Below are positions 43,545-54,265 of a stretch of 64,000 nucleotides of DNA, piece after piece. The stretch is from Dacryopinax spathularia. Lineage: Eukaryota; Basidiomycota; Dacrymycetes; Dacrymycetales; Dacrymycetaceae. The notes below the pieces were generated by a model. The model saw only the letters and a list, made by a program, of their open reading frames with translations, was not told the origin of the DNA and did not search any database. Location of the stretch: assembly GCA_037974965.1 (NCBI GenBank), contig JBBPFI010000018.1, positions 310,001 to 374,000 of the forward strand. Direction: 5' to 3'. The first letter of the stretch is position 1; each line of letters begins with the position of its first letter. The translations under genes were made by a program, and so were the position numbers.

Positions 43545-44018
43545 CTACCGACCGGGGACCCAATCTCGTTCGTCCACGAACCGCTCGCACGCATATGCAC
43601 AGAGGCCGCGAGCGACCGCTGTCTCCAGCTCCGCCAGTCGAGCTGGATGCCAATTGCGTCGTTCGGCGAGCCACGCCCTCGCAGCAACGCCGTCGGGGCT
43701 TGCGAGGCCGACAACGCTGACAATAAGAGGCTCGTGCAAGAATAACTCCTTCGGTCCACCCACAAAAGCATCGACGTCCGTTTCCACCTCAATAGCAATC
43801 ATTTTGGATGACAGAAGCAGGAATGTCCAGACTAAGTGAAGACATAGAAGTTCAGCAGACCAACCAGAAAAGCGCATGTCATCAGACCCACGCACGGACA
43901 GGAGACGAGCACATGCTGGAATGCTACGGAACGGAGCCAAAGGGCGAAGCTTTAAAACTCCGACGGAGGTCTGCTCACCATCGACTTGCACCCACGTCAC
44001 CCTCCCAACGACCACCAT
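43545..44018 (-). CDS. OB-fold-like island protein 3 (tentative)
   Basis: The frame opens MVVVGRVTWVQVDGEQTSVG then VLKLRPLAPF, echoing VAGTIVSFAFLDH ... ICIRPLVP of the gene at 33339-34524. The middle (RLLSVRGSDD to LLSSK) is less convincing and may hold an intron. IAIEVETDVDAFVGGPKELF and a helical, Ala/Arg-rich C-terminus follow, ending FVDERDWVPGR. Start and end may shift with splicing. Function is unknown. Confidence 0.38.
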   Translation of the reverse strand: MVVVGRVTWVQVDGEQTSVGVLKLRPLAPFRSIPACARLLSVRGSDDMRFSGWSAELLCLHLVWTFLLLSSKMIAIEVETDVDAFVGGPKELFLHEPLIVSVVGLASPDGVAARAWLAERRNWHPARLAELETAVARGLCAYACERFVDERDWVPGR

Positions 44019-44084
44019 ACCCGCAGACTTCAGAGACCTTTTGGTAGACGATCAGCGAACAGAAACGCCGGTTCAACGCTAACA

Positions 44085-44526
44085 ATGACCGCGACAAATG
44101 AAGACATTGAATACGACAACACGAAGGCCATGGCCCTCGTCCACGCCGCCGAATCGGCTTTGCTGGTGAGTAGGCATCGACTCTGAAAGAAACCTGTTTA
44201 GCCTGACTGCTCTAGACCCTCGTCAGTATACTGCCGTACGATCTTGACATGGACTTGGACAACTGGTTGAGTGTGAGTCTGGCCGTCCTCTAAGTGATAA
44301 ATATTGAAAACGACGCCAGCAACCACTTGGAAACAGCGAAGACGCGCCGGCACTAGCAGAGCGCGCCTTGAAAAACCTATTCTCGAACGGCATCGAAATC
44401 GCAAACGACGAAGTCGCCGCCGTTACAACTACATTGGGAGACATCAACGGTGGTCGTACGACGGATGGTGGCAGCCAAGGCGACACTGAGTCAGAGCATC
44501 GTCCCTTCCATCTTGGACCACGCTAA
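44085..44526 (+). CDS. Small acidic island protein
   Basis: Three short exons (44085-44168, 44216-44272 and 44332-44526) join in frame through introns with GTGAGT donors and AG acceptors. The protein of about 110 residues begins MTATNEDIEYDNTKAMALVH, then TLVSILPYDLDMDLDNWLS, and ends GDTESEHRPFHLGPR. It is acidic with amphipathic helices (LAERALKNLFSNGIEIAND). No family is recognised. Confidence 0.5.
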
Positions 44527-44546
44527 CGCCCATTCCACAGCTCCGA

Positions 44547-44852
44547 TTAGTAGGCCGTCAGCTCCAAGGTGGCTACCAACTCGATCCATTGTATCGGCGA
44601 ACCTGCGGAGCCTCCTTCTTCTTGTATAGCATCATCAATGAACCACCACGCCTCGTATGGTCCTCGCTGTCGTAGTTCTCTGTATTGTGCTCTTAATGTG
44701 ACTATATGCTGTACTTGGAACAAGAAAGGCCGACGTATAACGACATCCGTTACCTGCGTGCACAGAGTGGAAGCCACCCACGACGACGACGGGTTAACAC
44801 CATTGATTACATGTACACGACGACCTTGTTTCACCCCTGTTTGACCCGTCCA
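44547..44852 (-). CDS. Possible short island protein, weak support
   Basis: An open frame of about 100 codons with mixed, protein-like composition (VHVINGVNPSSSWVASTL, then YEAWWFIDDAIQEEGG). A possible intron at 44720-44754 (GTAACG to TACAG) would remove its middle. No ATG is seen at its head. It may be an exon of something larger or chance. Confidence 0.25.
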   Translation of the reverse strand, partial: WTGQTGVKQGRRVHVINGVNPSSSWVASTLCTQVTDVVIRRPFLFQVQHIVTLRAQYRELRQRGPYEAWWFIDDAIQEEGGSAGSPIQWIELVATLELTAY

Positions 44853-44989
44853 TACACACACGTTCAATCATAGTAGCACATAACGTCGGCGACAGAGCAG
44901 AGGAAAGAGAGAAACACGACGACAAACCCCACATGCAGCGCCGAAAGGGAGACGGCCCATACGTGCAGCCACGACATAGCCGACATTGC

Positions 44990-46094
44990 CTACACAACCG
45001 GCTCACCCTGGCCCCTCACCTCACCCTCACCCTCACCGCCAACGTCGCCCTCACGGGCAGCATTGCCAGCCACGCCGGGTTCATTGTGGTCTTGTGCTCC
45101 AGCACCCGCTTCGACATTGCCGCCTCCCCGTGCTTCGTTAAGAGCCTGACGCAACAAAAGAACCTCCCTACCGAGCGCATCCCTCTCACGTTGAAGTCGA
45201 ACGTTGACGCGGGCGAGCTGGCGCACTTGGCCTGACAAGTCGCGCAGGAGCGGAACGAGACGATTAACTTCTTCGAGGCGAAGCTCATCCGCCAAGAATA
45301 AACGAATCTGTCACGACGTTAGCAACAGCACGTAGACATCGACGAACAGAGACGTACCCGATTGCCGTTAGCGTCTCGACGAGAACCCACCTCCAACACA
45401 CCAGCTATGCCACCTTCGGGAATGGGGGGGACGTTCGCTCGACGGCCCATAGGAGGGGGGGGCATATGAGCCGCAACACCGGCACCGGCGGCCTGACCAG
45501 CCACACCTGCAGCCACACCTGCACCGAGACCGCCACCACCCCCAGCACGGGGTCCAGCCGCGACAGGCGCCACACGTGCATGAGCAGCCAGGCCGCCAGG
45601 AACGCCGGCACCGGCCGCGCCGACGACGTTGAGACCAGCACCGCCGACGGCACCCAAAGCAGGCCTACCAACGAGTCAAAACGAGTAAACGACAACGAGG
45701 AGTATGCCGTCTTCACGTACATGTTGAACATCGCCGGAACGGTCGCACGCATCACCCAGTGGCCCGGATGGCCGGGAGGTTGCGGACCACGCTCATGAGG
45801 ATAGCCGGTAAGATGCAGCCAGTTGTGACGAGCCACTAAATAAGTGCGTTAGCCATCCCTCTCAGACGTCGACGCCGATGTAGAACGCACCAACATATCC
45901 ACAATCGGGATGCCCACATTCTGTAAATCGGGTCAGCCACAGTGACGACATTGCCGAGACATTGACTCACTAAAATACTGCAGCCCGTCGTACGGGGACG
46001 TATACAGATAGGCGACGGCGTCGTGATACGTACAGACCGGCCAAGGAGCATACTGAGGCGCAGGTACGACGGCTTGCTGGTTGCGAGGATCCAT
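44990..46094 (-). CDS. Island protein with zinc-site-like motif, Gly/Ala linker and coiled coil
   Basis: Five exons read in frame. The start gives MDPRNQQAVVPAPQYAPWPV then YLYTSPYDGLQYF. The next exon adds KCGHPDCGYVV, and the third ARHNWLHLTGYPHERG, giving a C-x2-H-x2-C ... H-x4-H set that could bind zinc. A 56-base intron (GTACGT) leads to a long Gly/Ala/Val tract and PPPPMGRRANVPPIPEGG. The last exon holds a leucine-rich coiled coil (LVPLLRDLSGQVRQLARVNV, RERDALGREVLLLRQAL) and an acidic Gly-rich tail. The layout recalls a DNA-binding regulator. No family is recognised. In-frame sequence continues upstream of this start, so the N-terminus may be longer. Confidence 0.5.
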
Positions 46095-46339
46095 TGGCGT
46101 GTAGAATGAGGTGAGTCGACAGTAAGTAAGGACGGAGCCGACGAGAACGGTGTCGTGGACGATGAGAACGGCATAAAAGACGGCGTTGTCAACTGCAGGA
46201 AACGACACCGGGCGGAGGCAGATTACAAGACAAGACCGGGAGCAAAGCGCAAGAGAAGGCAAACGGGTGCATTTTTTTTTCCCTATAGAAACGACGGAAC
46301 GCCGACAGAGCCCGCGACGACACAGCCGCTGATGCGGAT

Positions 46340-46370
46340 AAACGTTCAAGGCCGCAGTTCCTTGACGTTT
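46340..46370. repeat. Inverted repeat (imperfect hairpin)
   Basis: AAACGTTCAAGG at 46340-46351 faces CCTTGACGTTT at 46360-46370, pairing with one bulged base around an 8-base loop. It lies at the right margin of the island. Confidence 0.75.
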
Positions 46371-46384
46371 ACAGACCTGCAAGA

Positions 46385-46408
46385 CCTGGCCTAACTACGT
46401 TGGCCAGG
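46385..46408. repeat. Perfect 7-bp hairpin
   Basis: CCTGGCC at 46385-46391 and GGCCAGG at 46402-46408 form a perfect stem with a 10-base loop, 14 bases beyond the preceding hairpin. It lies where CGACGA-rich sequence gives way to host-like sequence. Confidence 0.8.
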
Positions 46409-48474
46409 GATGGATCAGCGTGCCCGTACCCTCGCTTCTTTTGCTTCTGGGCCCCCGAGGCAGAAACCCGCCGAGTGCCGTGTCGAGCGGGGCTGTATTG
46501 AATATTAAATGAATAACGCCTTGTGAAGCGTTGAAGTGTTCAACCGGCCATCAGTTTCTATGAATATACGTCGTTACAGCCGGGAAGCTTCTCACAGAAC
46601 GGCCGTCATACGCTCAGGCCTGATGGTACAGAACCTGCGATAGGCTCTACACTTGCCTTTCCCAGGTTGGGGACAGGAACGAACTGACGAAGGGCAACCT
46701 GGACCCCAGTTTGGCGAGAAAAGTACTGTGTGGACGAATCGGCGGGCCGACGGCATGCCATAATCGCTTGCCCTTTTTGCTCCCTAATCCAGCTTGTATT
46801 AGCTCATAGAGAGTCCGCTTCGGAATCTCTGATGCCGTCGGTAGCAATTGAGGAATGTGGCCAACCCGAGCCCGAACAAGTGTACGGACCGCAGCAAGAA
46901 TGTGGCAATGATTTGTGGAAACCTGGACTGATTCGGTGAGTGATTTGGTGATGATTGCTCGAGTGCGCCACGATGATACGTGCGCGGGAGAAGCACGAAA
47001 TGATGTGTCGGGAAGATGATTATTGGACCCTCAGCTGTTGGGTGGGCTAGACCGCGAGAACGGTAACGGCACGGTAATTACTGTATAAGCACAGCCCCCC
47101 ACCTTCCAATTCTCATTCCCGTTCCCATTCCCATTCATTCGGCTTTTCCCAGCGGTATCAATTAGCAGTCACGGTCAGGGCTCAAACTCTGCATGTGCTT
47201 TCGGTCATCACCGTTTCTTCACACCAAACGCCGCCAATTACCCAACGCTTGCGGGCATCAGTCTATACATTTCCCGCATATGGACCCAGAGTGGACGTTG
47301 CCAACAAGTCACGTTCGGCTGCAGTCAGCTCGTCGAAAACTCGGTTTTTTTTTCGCTTTTGGTGGTGTCAATACTAATATTTAGTCTCGCGAGCAGATCT
47401 TCTTCGCGAGCAGATCTTCGTTGTGCTGATGATGATGATGTGGAGGCCCTCTCGCAACCATCCTCGCATCACGCGCCCCCCACCTTCTCAAGCTGAGGCA
47501 TCTTAACCAGTTTAGTGCTTGCTAACTTCTCTCAAGCAGCGTAGGATGGGGGTCGGGTAATAAGTGTGGCGCACATCCTGCATTCCCACTCGCACCCTAT
47601 TCCCTGAACGAACGGAACACGCATCATCGGGTCCTGGCCGGCTCGGCTCCCTTCGGGCACTCAACGCATGTGGGTCGACGCCATGCCCGAAAAACCTCTA
47701 GCTTTGGGTTCGCGTCCCTTGCCCCTGGTGGAACTAAGTACTACTGGCAGGTATGGCCACTCGTGTGCCTGCGCCTCTGCTTGGCCGTCGCAGTACAGTA
47801 TGTATCGGACGACGATGCGTTTTTGCTCTCGAGCTAGACCTTGCTTACTTGCGCTGGTAACGCGGGATGCCGTCACGGTACAGTATCTTGGTATTCAACG
47901 CCCCGTGCAAGGCAAGCGAAAGATGAACCCTAATATCGGCTGGTTGCGACCGGGGAGATGGAGTCGGCATACACCACGCAGCACATCGGGTGCTCTGACG
48001 ACCAAGGAATGTTGCCGCCGCCGGCTGGGGCGGGACCCCGCCGCTCCGGCTCGAAGCTCGCCTTGCTCCCTTCCCTCCCACTTTCACACGTACTGGGGGC
48101 CTGGTTCCAGCCTTGTGGTGTGTGCGAAGGGGAAGAACCTCGCATGCGAAGCGTAAATGCATATCGGCCGCTGTCCCGTTGCTTGAATTCTGTTTTCCCC
48201 TCTCCACCCCCTTCATTGCGTTCGATCCCCCCGACCTCGTCTTCCTTCCCTTCAAGTTCGCAGGTCTTCCCACTTCTTCCTTCCTTCTCTCTTCCCAGCG
48301 CGGGTTGCAACAATTCATCGCTTCCTCAGCGCCTGGGACGCCCGCCTAGAAAAGCTGCACGACGCGTTCTCAAGCGACCTTCCCACTTCCTTCCCCCTTC
48401 CCCCCCAAACCGTCGTGGACTGAGAAGGCTTGACCCGCCTGCTCTTCCAGACGCGTTCCCAGCAACCCACCACC
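46409..48474. other. Gene-poor stretch between island and membrane protein gene
   Basis: About 2 kb with no convincing gene. It holds short AT-rich patches, a 17-base tandem duplication near 47387-47420 and, from about 48050, long C/T-rich tracts just upstream of the next gene, as often seen in fungal promoters and 5' leaders. Confidence 0.4.
47387..47420 (+). repeat. Tandem 17-base duplication
   Basis: TCGCGAGCAGATCTTCT is followed at once by TCGCGAGCAGATCTTCG, two copies with a period of 17. Confidence 0.8.
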
Positions 48475-49740
48475 ATGGGCGTCAACATCGGAATCGACGA
48501 GGCGGCCTTCTTCGGCATCATCTCCCTCTCCCTCTTCTACGGCATCTTCTTCACCCTCTTCTGCCTCGCCGTCTACGTCCTCGCCTACCCCGCAAACGGC
48601 CGACGCGTCAACATACCCTTCCTCGTCTCTACCGCGCTCTTCTTCTGCCTCATCACGCTCTACTTCATCGTCCGATGGATGCGGGCCTACGTCGCGTTCA
48701 TCACCTACGCCCAGGAGCAGGCAGGAGGGGCGATCCTCTTCCTGAGCCAGGTCAGCGAATGGTGCGTAGCAGTACTCCATCCCCTTCCCCTCCTCGACGT
48801 CATGCTCGCTCTAGCGGCATTCAGTCCAAGGGTCCCAGGGTCTGACACTAGTCTCTCTTTCCCCGCAGGCACGTCGCCGTTAGCACATCCATATGGGCCG
48901 TCACGGGCGCTCTGGCCGACCTGATGCTCATCTATCGGCTCTGGCTCGTCTGGGATAGGTCGTACTATGTCGTCATCTTCCCGCTCATCATGTGTCTCGG
49001 CAGTCTGGGTGAGCGTCTCCCCTCCCGTTCCACATGCGGCAACAGTTTACTGATGTTGTGTTGTGACCAGTCACGGTGTTCGCAGTCGTGTACGAAGTGT
49101 CCCACGCGACGCTCACGACGACATACGCGATCGCCATCCAGAACTGGGCATACTCTTTCCTCTCCCTTGGCCTGGCACAGAATGCGATCGTGACGGGTCT
49201 CATCGTGTTCAAGATCTGGAAGATCAACATGGGTGTCCGTGCGCATGCTAGCTCGGTGTCCTCCCTCTGGCCGGTCATTGCAGTTCTCATGGAGTCTGGC
49301 GCTCTGTACTCCAGCTGCGTCATGATCACCCTCATCGTGAGTCTCCCGCTTCCGGCTGTTCGCGACTCTGACTGACCCGTTGGCAGACCTACGTGACCCA
49401 GAACAACGGCTCAGCAGTGATGACGGACATAATCGTCCCCATCATCGGGATCACCTTCATGCTCATCATCGTCCGCGTCGGTCTCGGATTCACGAAGACC
49501 CGATCGAACGCCATGACCTCCGGGCAAAACTACCCTTCGCGGACGAACGACCGCGGGGTCATGAGCTCCCGCAGGCCCCAGCAGGACCGGAGTCATACGG
49601 GACTCGAGTCGGGCGTGGAGAGCGATTACCCGCTGCACGATATTCGGGTCACGTTGGAGCGGGATGTCGTCCATGAGTTTGGGAGCGACAAGGAGCCTTC
49701 GGTGCTGAAGAGTAAGGAGGGCGACACGGACTCGATGTAA
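48475..49740 (+). CDS. Seven-helix integral membrane protein, basidiomycete family
   Basis: The start after a Kozak-like CCACCATGG gives MGVNIGIDEAAFFGIISLSL. About seven hydrophobic helices follow: ISLSLFYGIFFTLFCLAVYV, IPFLVSTALFFCLITLYFIV, a helix ending LADLMLIYRLWLVWDRSYYV, VIFPLIMCLGSLVTVFAVVY and three more. The C-terminal tail of about 90 residues is hydrophilic and Ser/Arg-rich. Introns lie near 48762-48868, 49009-49071 and 49336-49386. The Y-R-L-W-L-V-W segment before a basic turn is typical of a large group of membrane proteins I recall from mushrooms, of unknown role. A receptor-like function is only a guess. Confidence 0.7.
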
Positions 49741-50091
49741 ACCCCTTTCCTCCGTTGGGGCTATCTTCGAATTTCGCGTGTGGGGAGATGGAGAGCAAAA
49801 GGAACCGAGCACACATACCCCTCGGTTCCCAGGCTGCATATGGCGTGCATATGTGTAGCGATTTATTTTCTGACTTATCTTGGCAGCCGTTCTTCTCACT
49901 CAAGCCTCATTTGTTTGGTGGGCTTGGTTACAGGCTTTGTTTCGTTTAGGGACTCTTGTGAGCAGCAATCAATGTGACAATCGTTTGAGCATTCATCTTT
50001 CTCGTGCAACAATACAAGAACATTTGCATAACTACGTCTTACATTCGCCCCAGGCCGCCTAGATCCCAGTAGCCTGTCTGCATATGGTGGC

Positions 50092-51604
50092 TCACGAGCT
50101 CACCTTGGGCGCAGTCTTGAACAACTGCGAGAAATCGTACTGCAGGCTCATGAGCATCTTCTGTCCTTCCTCCAAATACCGCTGCTTCATCTCCTCCGTC
50201 GCCCCCTCTCCATTCGCCTCGTTCATCTGCTTCAACATGGGATCCTTCTCCGCCGCCAACTTGGGGTCCTGCGCGTGCAGCCGGAGCTTGTTCTCCGACG
50301 TGACGGGGTTGATCACGTCCAAGAAGATCTGCCGCCTGATCTGGCTGTACGAATCGAGGATCTTGTCGTCTGCCAAGCCTTGATACATCCCTATCAAGCA
50401 GTCTGCCAGCCCGCCGGCATCACACAACCCTCCCGTGAGCCCCATCCCTCCGAACGGGTTACAGACATGCGCCGCATCACCCGCCAACACCACCCGTCCA
50501 ACGCGGAACGTAGGAGCACACCGCTGATGAAGCTTATAAGGCGAGATATTCTCCAACTTGTACTCCTTCGGTTCGGGCCCGGGGAGGATAGCAGCGTATT
50601 TCGCAGGCTGGCGGGCGATCATCTCCTCCCGCGTGTACCCGCCTGGCTCGCCGTACGACATTCGCCAGACTCCGTCTGCTGTCAGGCGGCAGATGAGCGC
50701 CCAGTGCGTCGGGTCGACTATGAAGTTCGTTTCCCACCAGCCGTGTTGCTCGAACGGGTAGCGCACGTTGGTCGCGACGACCATTTCGTCCCATGTTTTG
50801 CCTTCGAAGGGCAGCTACAACCCGCCATACCTACATCAGCAGTGCCCTCCCAGTAATAGAGAGAGAGAGGGGAGGAAGAGGACGCACACCCAGCAGCTTC
50901 CTAACAGAGCTCCCAGCCCCATCAGCCCCAACCAAATAATCACCCTCCAACACCTTCCTCCCCTCCGGCGTCTCACATTCCACCCTAACGCCCTTCTCAT
51001 CCTGACTAACCCCAACAACCCTGTGGGACCAAAGGATGCGCGCGTTCGAGTAGGGCTTGAGGTGCTGCACTATTATCCCCCCTAGCAGAGCTTGGTCGAC
51101 GCAGAGCGCGCGCAGTTCGTCGTCTAGGTCGCGGTTCTTGAGGCCTGCTATGGTTTGGCCGTCGACGGTGCACCAGCGGACGTCCTGCGTCATTGCATCA
51201 GCACGCCTTCTTCTCACTTTCACCCCTTCCCGCCCTACACCTGCCCCCGCCAGCTAGGGGCGAGGCAGGAGAGCGGATAAGACAGACGCACCTTCAGCGT
51301 GATCCCCTTAGCCCTACAATCCGGCAAAACCCCAGCCTTCTTCAGCTCCAATATCGCAGGCCTGGAATAATGCGCAGCGCGGGGCGAGCCGTTAAGCTTC
51401 GTATCGGCTTCCAGGACTGTGACGTCTATCCCGGCTCGGGCGAGGCGGAGGGCGATGAGGAGGCCTACGGGGCCGGCGCCGGCTATGAGGACCTGTACAT
51501 GAAGGATCAGCGGTCATTCCAGCTTTCATGGAAGGGGTGAAACGTACTTTGCGGAAGGGCGGGCTGCCCTCGGCTGCGGGTTGGGCGGTCGTTGGCTCAG
51601 GCAT
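50092..51604 (-). CDS. FAD-dependent aromatic-type monooxygenase (FAD_binding_3)
   Basis: A flavoprotein hydroxylase. The N-terminal exon (MPEPTTAQPAAEGSPPFRK) joins VLIAGAGPVGLLIALRLARA, the FAD-binding loop, with ARAGIDVTVLEAD after it. The D-G motif is DYLVGADGAGSSVRKLLG and the G-D motif is VVLAGDAAHVCNPFGGMGLT. The end (SQLFKTAPKVSS) lacks the thioredoxin-like third domain of phenol hydroxylases. Introns lie at about 51493-51547, 51190-51290 and 50818-50888. Enzymes of this class hydroxylate phenols or polyketide rings using NAD(P)H and oxygen. Substrate unknown. Confidence 0.85.
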
Positions 51605-52389
51605 TGGGCGTTACAAGCGGAGATGGCCGGAGTAAAGGCGTAGATAACCCTTCACGTCGATCCACACGATGGTAGTCTTATACTCCCTCGCACTGACAAG
51701 CACACTTTAGCCGCCCATCAGCTTGGCCAGCACATGAATTGTCTGAGGCGCGCTTGGCCCTGTCCTTCTCCCGCTCCTGGTCCATCTGTACCGCTCGAAG
51801 CGAGGAACAGCAGGTCAGGTGAGTAGGCGGATGAACGTTTATCATCATGTATCGTTTTGGCAAGAGTTGCTGGGCGGGAGGTGCATAGTAGTGTATAATC
51901 AGGCAGATTTTTTCGAAGGCTGCATAGCTGGTATGGTTGGTTGTTTTCAGCGTAGGAGGAGTCGGGCGATTGTAGTTGATGTTGGATGGTTGTCCACGGA
52001 CTCCCTTACAGCCGTGGATGGTTGCGCGAGCGGCCTCAGGCTTGGAGACTCCACGGTGAGACTCCGCTCTTGCGTTAACTTAGCACTTCATTTTCTCGCC
52101 ATTATGACCATAGAGAACCAATCATCCTGCTAGACATCTTTGTCTTGTTTTATCGAACAATTCCTATAACCATGGCCCGCCGTTGACAGAGCGGGTTACC
52201 CACCAGCTCACCGACTCGCCCAGGAATCAAGTCACGTGCCCCCCACGTGGCCTCTCATCATCCCCTTCCGCTTCTCTCCGTCGCTCGTCGTCCCATCCAC
52301 CGTCCTCATCGTCCCAAACAGCGTCGTCGTCCTCGTCAACAACCCATACCCGTGTTCATATCACCCCCCAGCACCGCGAACAGAACGAG
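51605..52389. other. Intergenic, divergent promoters
   Basis: About 785 bases between the monooxygenase and the small mitochondrial gene. No gene was recognised. Confidence 0.4.
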
Positions 52390-52929
52390 ATGCGTCCTAC
52401 TGTGCGCCGGATGATGCCTACGAGGCTGGAGATCAAGTCCAACCCGTATAACTTCTTGCCCAAGGGTCATGTACGCCATCCCCCTCACCCTCACGATGGC
52501 AACTCGCTGACCATGACCTCTCTATCCTCTTCCTCTCTACTCCATCTCACTTGCCTACAACGATAATATGACACGCTCGCGGTGTTACCACTCTTTGCTC
52601 TTGCTGCGGAACTGGGGTGTTGTTATACGACAACAGCGCTACCAACCCTGGATCATGCCCATCGCTCTGTGGGGCGTCGCAGCCGGCACGTTCGTCTCCA
52701 TGCTCATGAGCCGCGTCCCGCTCTTCCAACACGACGTGCTCCTGAAGATCCCTGGCGTGCGTCCCTCCTCCCTCTTCCTTCTTCCTTCCTCCTTCCGTCT
52801 TGCTCTTTCCACCTTCTCTGTTCTCCTTGATCCGCTTCTGTCGTGAACTTAGAGCTCACTGCTTGTTGGTGGATGCAGCTCAGGGGATTCTATGAGGACA
52901 CGACGCCCAGCAGCGATAAGCCGTTCTGA
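52390..52929 (+). CDS. Small inner-membrane protein, probable cytochrome bc1 subunit (Qcr10-like)
   Basis: Three exons (52390-52469, about 52642-52754 and 52879-52929) encode a protein of about 80 residues. The N-terminus is basic (MRPTVRRMMPTRLEIKSNPY). A single membrane helix, MPIALWGVAAGTFVSMLMS, is followed by VPLFQHDVLLKIPG and the C-terminus LRGFYEDTTPSSDKPF. The pattern helix, then V-P-x-x-x-x-D-x-L-x-K-x-P, then Y-x-D-x-T-P-x-S-D-K-P-F fits fungal Qcr10 of respiratory complex III as I recall it. No other family fits better, but the protein is too short for certainty. Confidence 0.6.
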
Positions 52930-53114
52930 GCTCTGTCCTGCCGCTCTGATACGCCGATGCGGTTGGTGTAGAAGAGAGAGAGCTGGAAGAGCTGGAAGAG
53001 TTGGGGAGGAAAAGGACAAGTCTAAAATAGACGGTATAATACAACTATCCCTTCAAATCCATCTCAAACCGAATCCAACCCATCTACATCACTCTCCTCC
53101 ACAGGCCCGCGCGG

Positions 53115-54265
53115 TCAGAGTCGAGCCTTCGCCCTTCCGTGCGGCATCTCACAGCTCCCTCCATCCGCGCTCTCTCGCTCCAGGAGTCCGTCGTTATCGT
53201 CCAACAGCCTCTCCCCCAAAATCCCCTCCAGCTCCCTCACCGCCTCCCTAGTCCTCCCAACCCTCACCCTAACGCACCTCATCCCCAGCTCCCTCCCAGT
53301 CCTCAAATTCTCCCCAATATCATCCAAAAACACGCATTCCTCACCCCTCAGTCCATTTCTCCTCAAAAGGAGCTCATAGATCCCCTTCTCGGGCTTGCGC
53401 GTGCCAGCGAGGGAGGAATCGACGAAATCGTCGAAGAGGTCTCTTAGGCTTTCTGGGGCGGGGCCGGAGACCCAGCCGAGGTGTTGGAGCTCGGAAGTGG
53501 CACGGGTGTTGCCCGAGCGGGCGAGGGAGAGGAGGGAGTGGTAGGCGGAAGTGTAGTTGTTTGTTAGCGCTAGGATTCTGTATTTGTCCAGTCCTGGGGC
53601 GAGTTCAGTTCCTTGGAGGCAGGGAGGGGAAAGGGGGGAAAGACGTACGACGCAGCGAATCGATAGCTTGAAGGATATACGGATCGTACGTCGCCGACTG
53701 GCGCATCATCCGTCCAAACAACTGCTCTCCAAGTCAGCACTCCATCTTCTCCCCTCTCATCCCCCAGCTCCCAGCGCGAGGGAACAGAGCCAGACGGTCA
53801 AGGGAGCACGCACCTCACGAGCATCGACCCTCCCCCTCATCCTCATTTCCCCCACATCAACCTTCTTCCCCCTCTTCCCAGCCCAACGCTCGTACGCGGC
53901 CTTCCCTCGGGCCAGGTCGTTTAGCTCGGTATTCCACAGGTCGTAGAACTCGAACAGGCCGAGTTCGCCTCGCTCAAACCGGGCCCAGGCGCCCGTCTGT
54001 CCCAGGTCGGCACTACGCTCTCATTAGCCTTACGCTTGATGGCCACGCCAGGAGGGATAGAAGTGGAATAGTACGCAGGTGGAGGTAGGTAAGGAAGGAG
54101 AGGGTGCGGAGTGCGAAGGATGGCGGGGGGGACGTACATGAGGACATTGAGGTATTCTTCTGGTAGCCCGAGGGAGAGCGAGTATTCCCGGATTACTGAG
54201 AGAGGGGAGGAGAGTACGACGCCGCCTATGTCGAACACTACGGCTTTGTATCGCTGCTTTGCCAT
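53115..54265 (-). CDS. HAD-superfamily hydrolase, epoxide hydrolase N-domain/ACAD10-like
   Basis: A phosphatase-type Rossmannoid enzyme. Motif I is AVVFDIGGVVLSSP, with the nucleophile Asp but Gly two residues on. A cap domain (GAWARFERGELGLFEFYDL) follows, then ILALTNNYTSAYHSLL (motif II) and RKPEKGIYELLL with the motif III Lys. Motif IV is CVFLDDIGENLRTGRELGMR. The end has a Gly/Glu-rich tail. Introns lie near 54010-54135, 53732-53815 and 53595-53650. The D-x-G form of motif I and this order match the N-terminal domain of soluble epoxide hydrolase and ACAD10-type proteins. Substrate unknown. Confidence 0.78.

Larger units (their letters stand above)
25200..46410. mobile_element. Atypical gene island around an intact Helitron protein gene (possible cargo-bearing Helitron)
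   Basis: A block of about 21 kb with dense small genes on both strands and frequent CGACGA/GTCGTC strings that stop at both margins. It encodes the Helitron Rep-helicase, an RNase III-like protein, a Skp1-like protein, two F-box/nucleotidyltransferase-like paralogues, three OB-like proteins and other unrecognised products. Most gene models keep open frames and usable splice sites, so the block looks alive, not decayed. Known Helitrons start with TC and end with CTRR after a hairpin, inserted between A and T. I could not pin such ends, so the limits given are compositional. It might instead be a host variable region that one Helitron entered. Confidence 0.45.

Noticed and set aside
25200-46410. 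Starship-type giant element, Polinton or LTR retroelement as an explanation for the island
   Set aside because: No tyrosine-recombinase captain, protein-primed polymerase, integrase, capsid or reverse transcriptase was seen, and no long terminal repeats were found by eye.
46385-46460. Helitron 3' end (hairpin followed by CTRR) in plus orientation
   Set aside because: No CTRR lies within about 20 bases after the hairpin, and the Helitron gene is on the minus strand, which would put its 3' end on the left.
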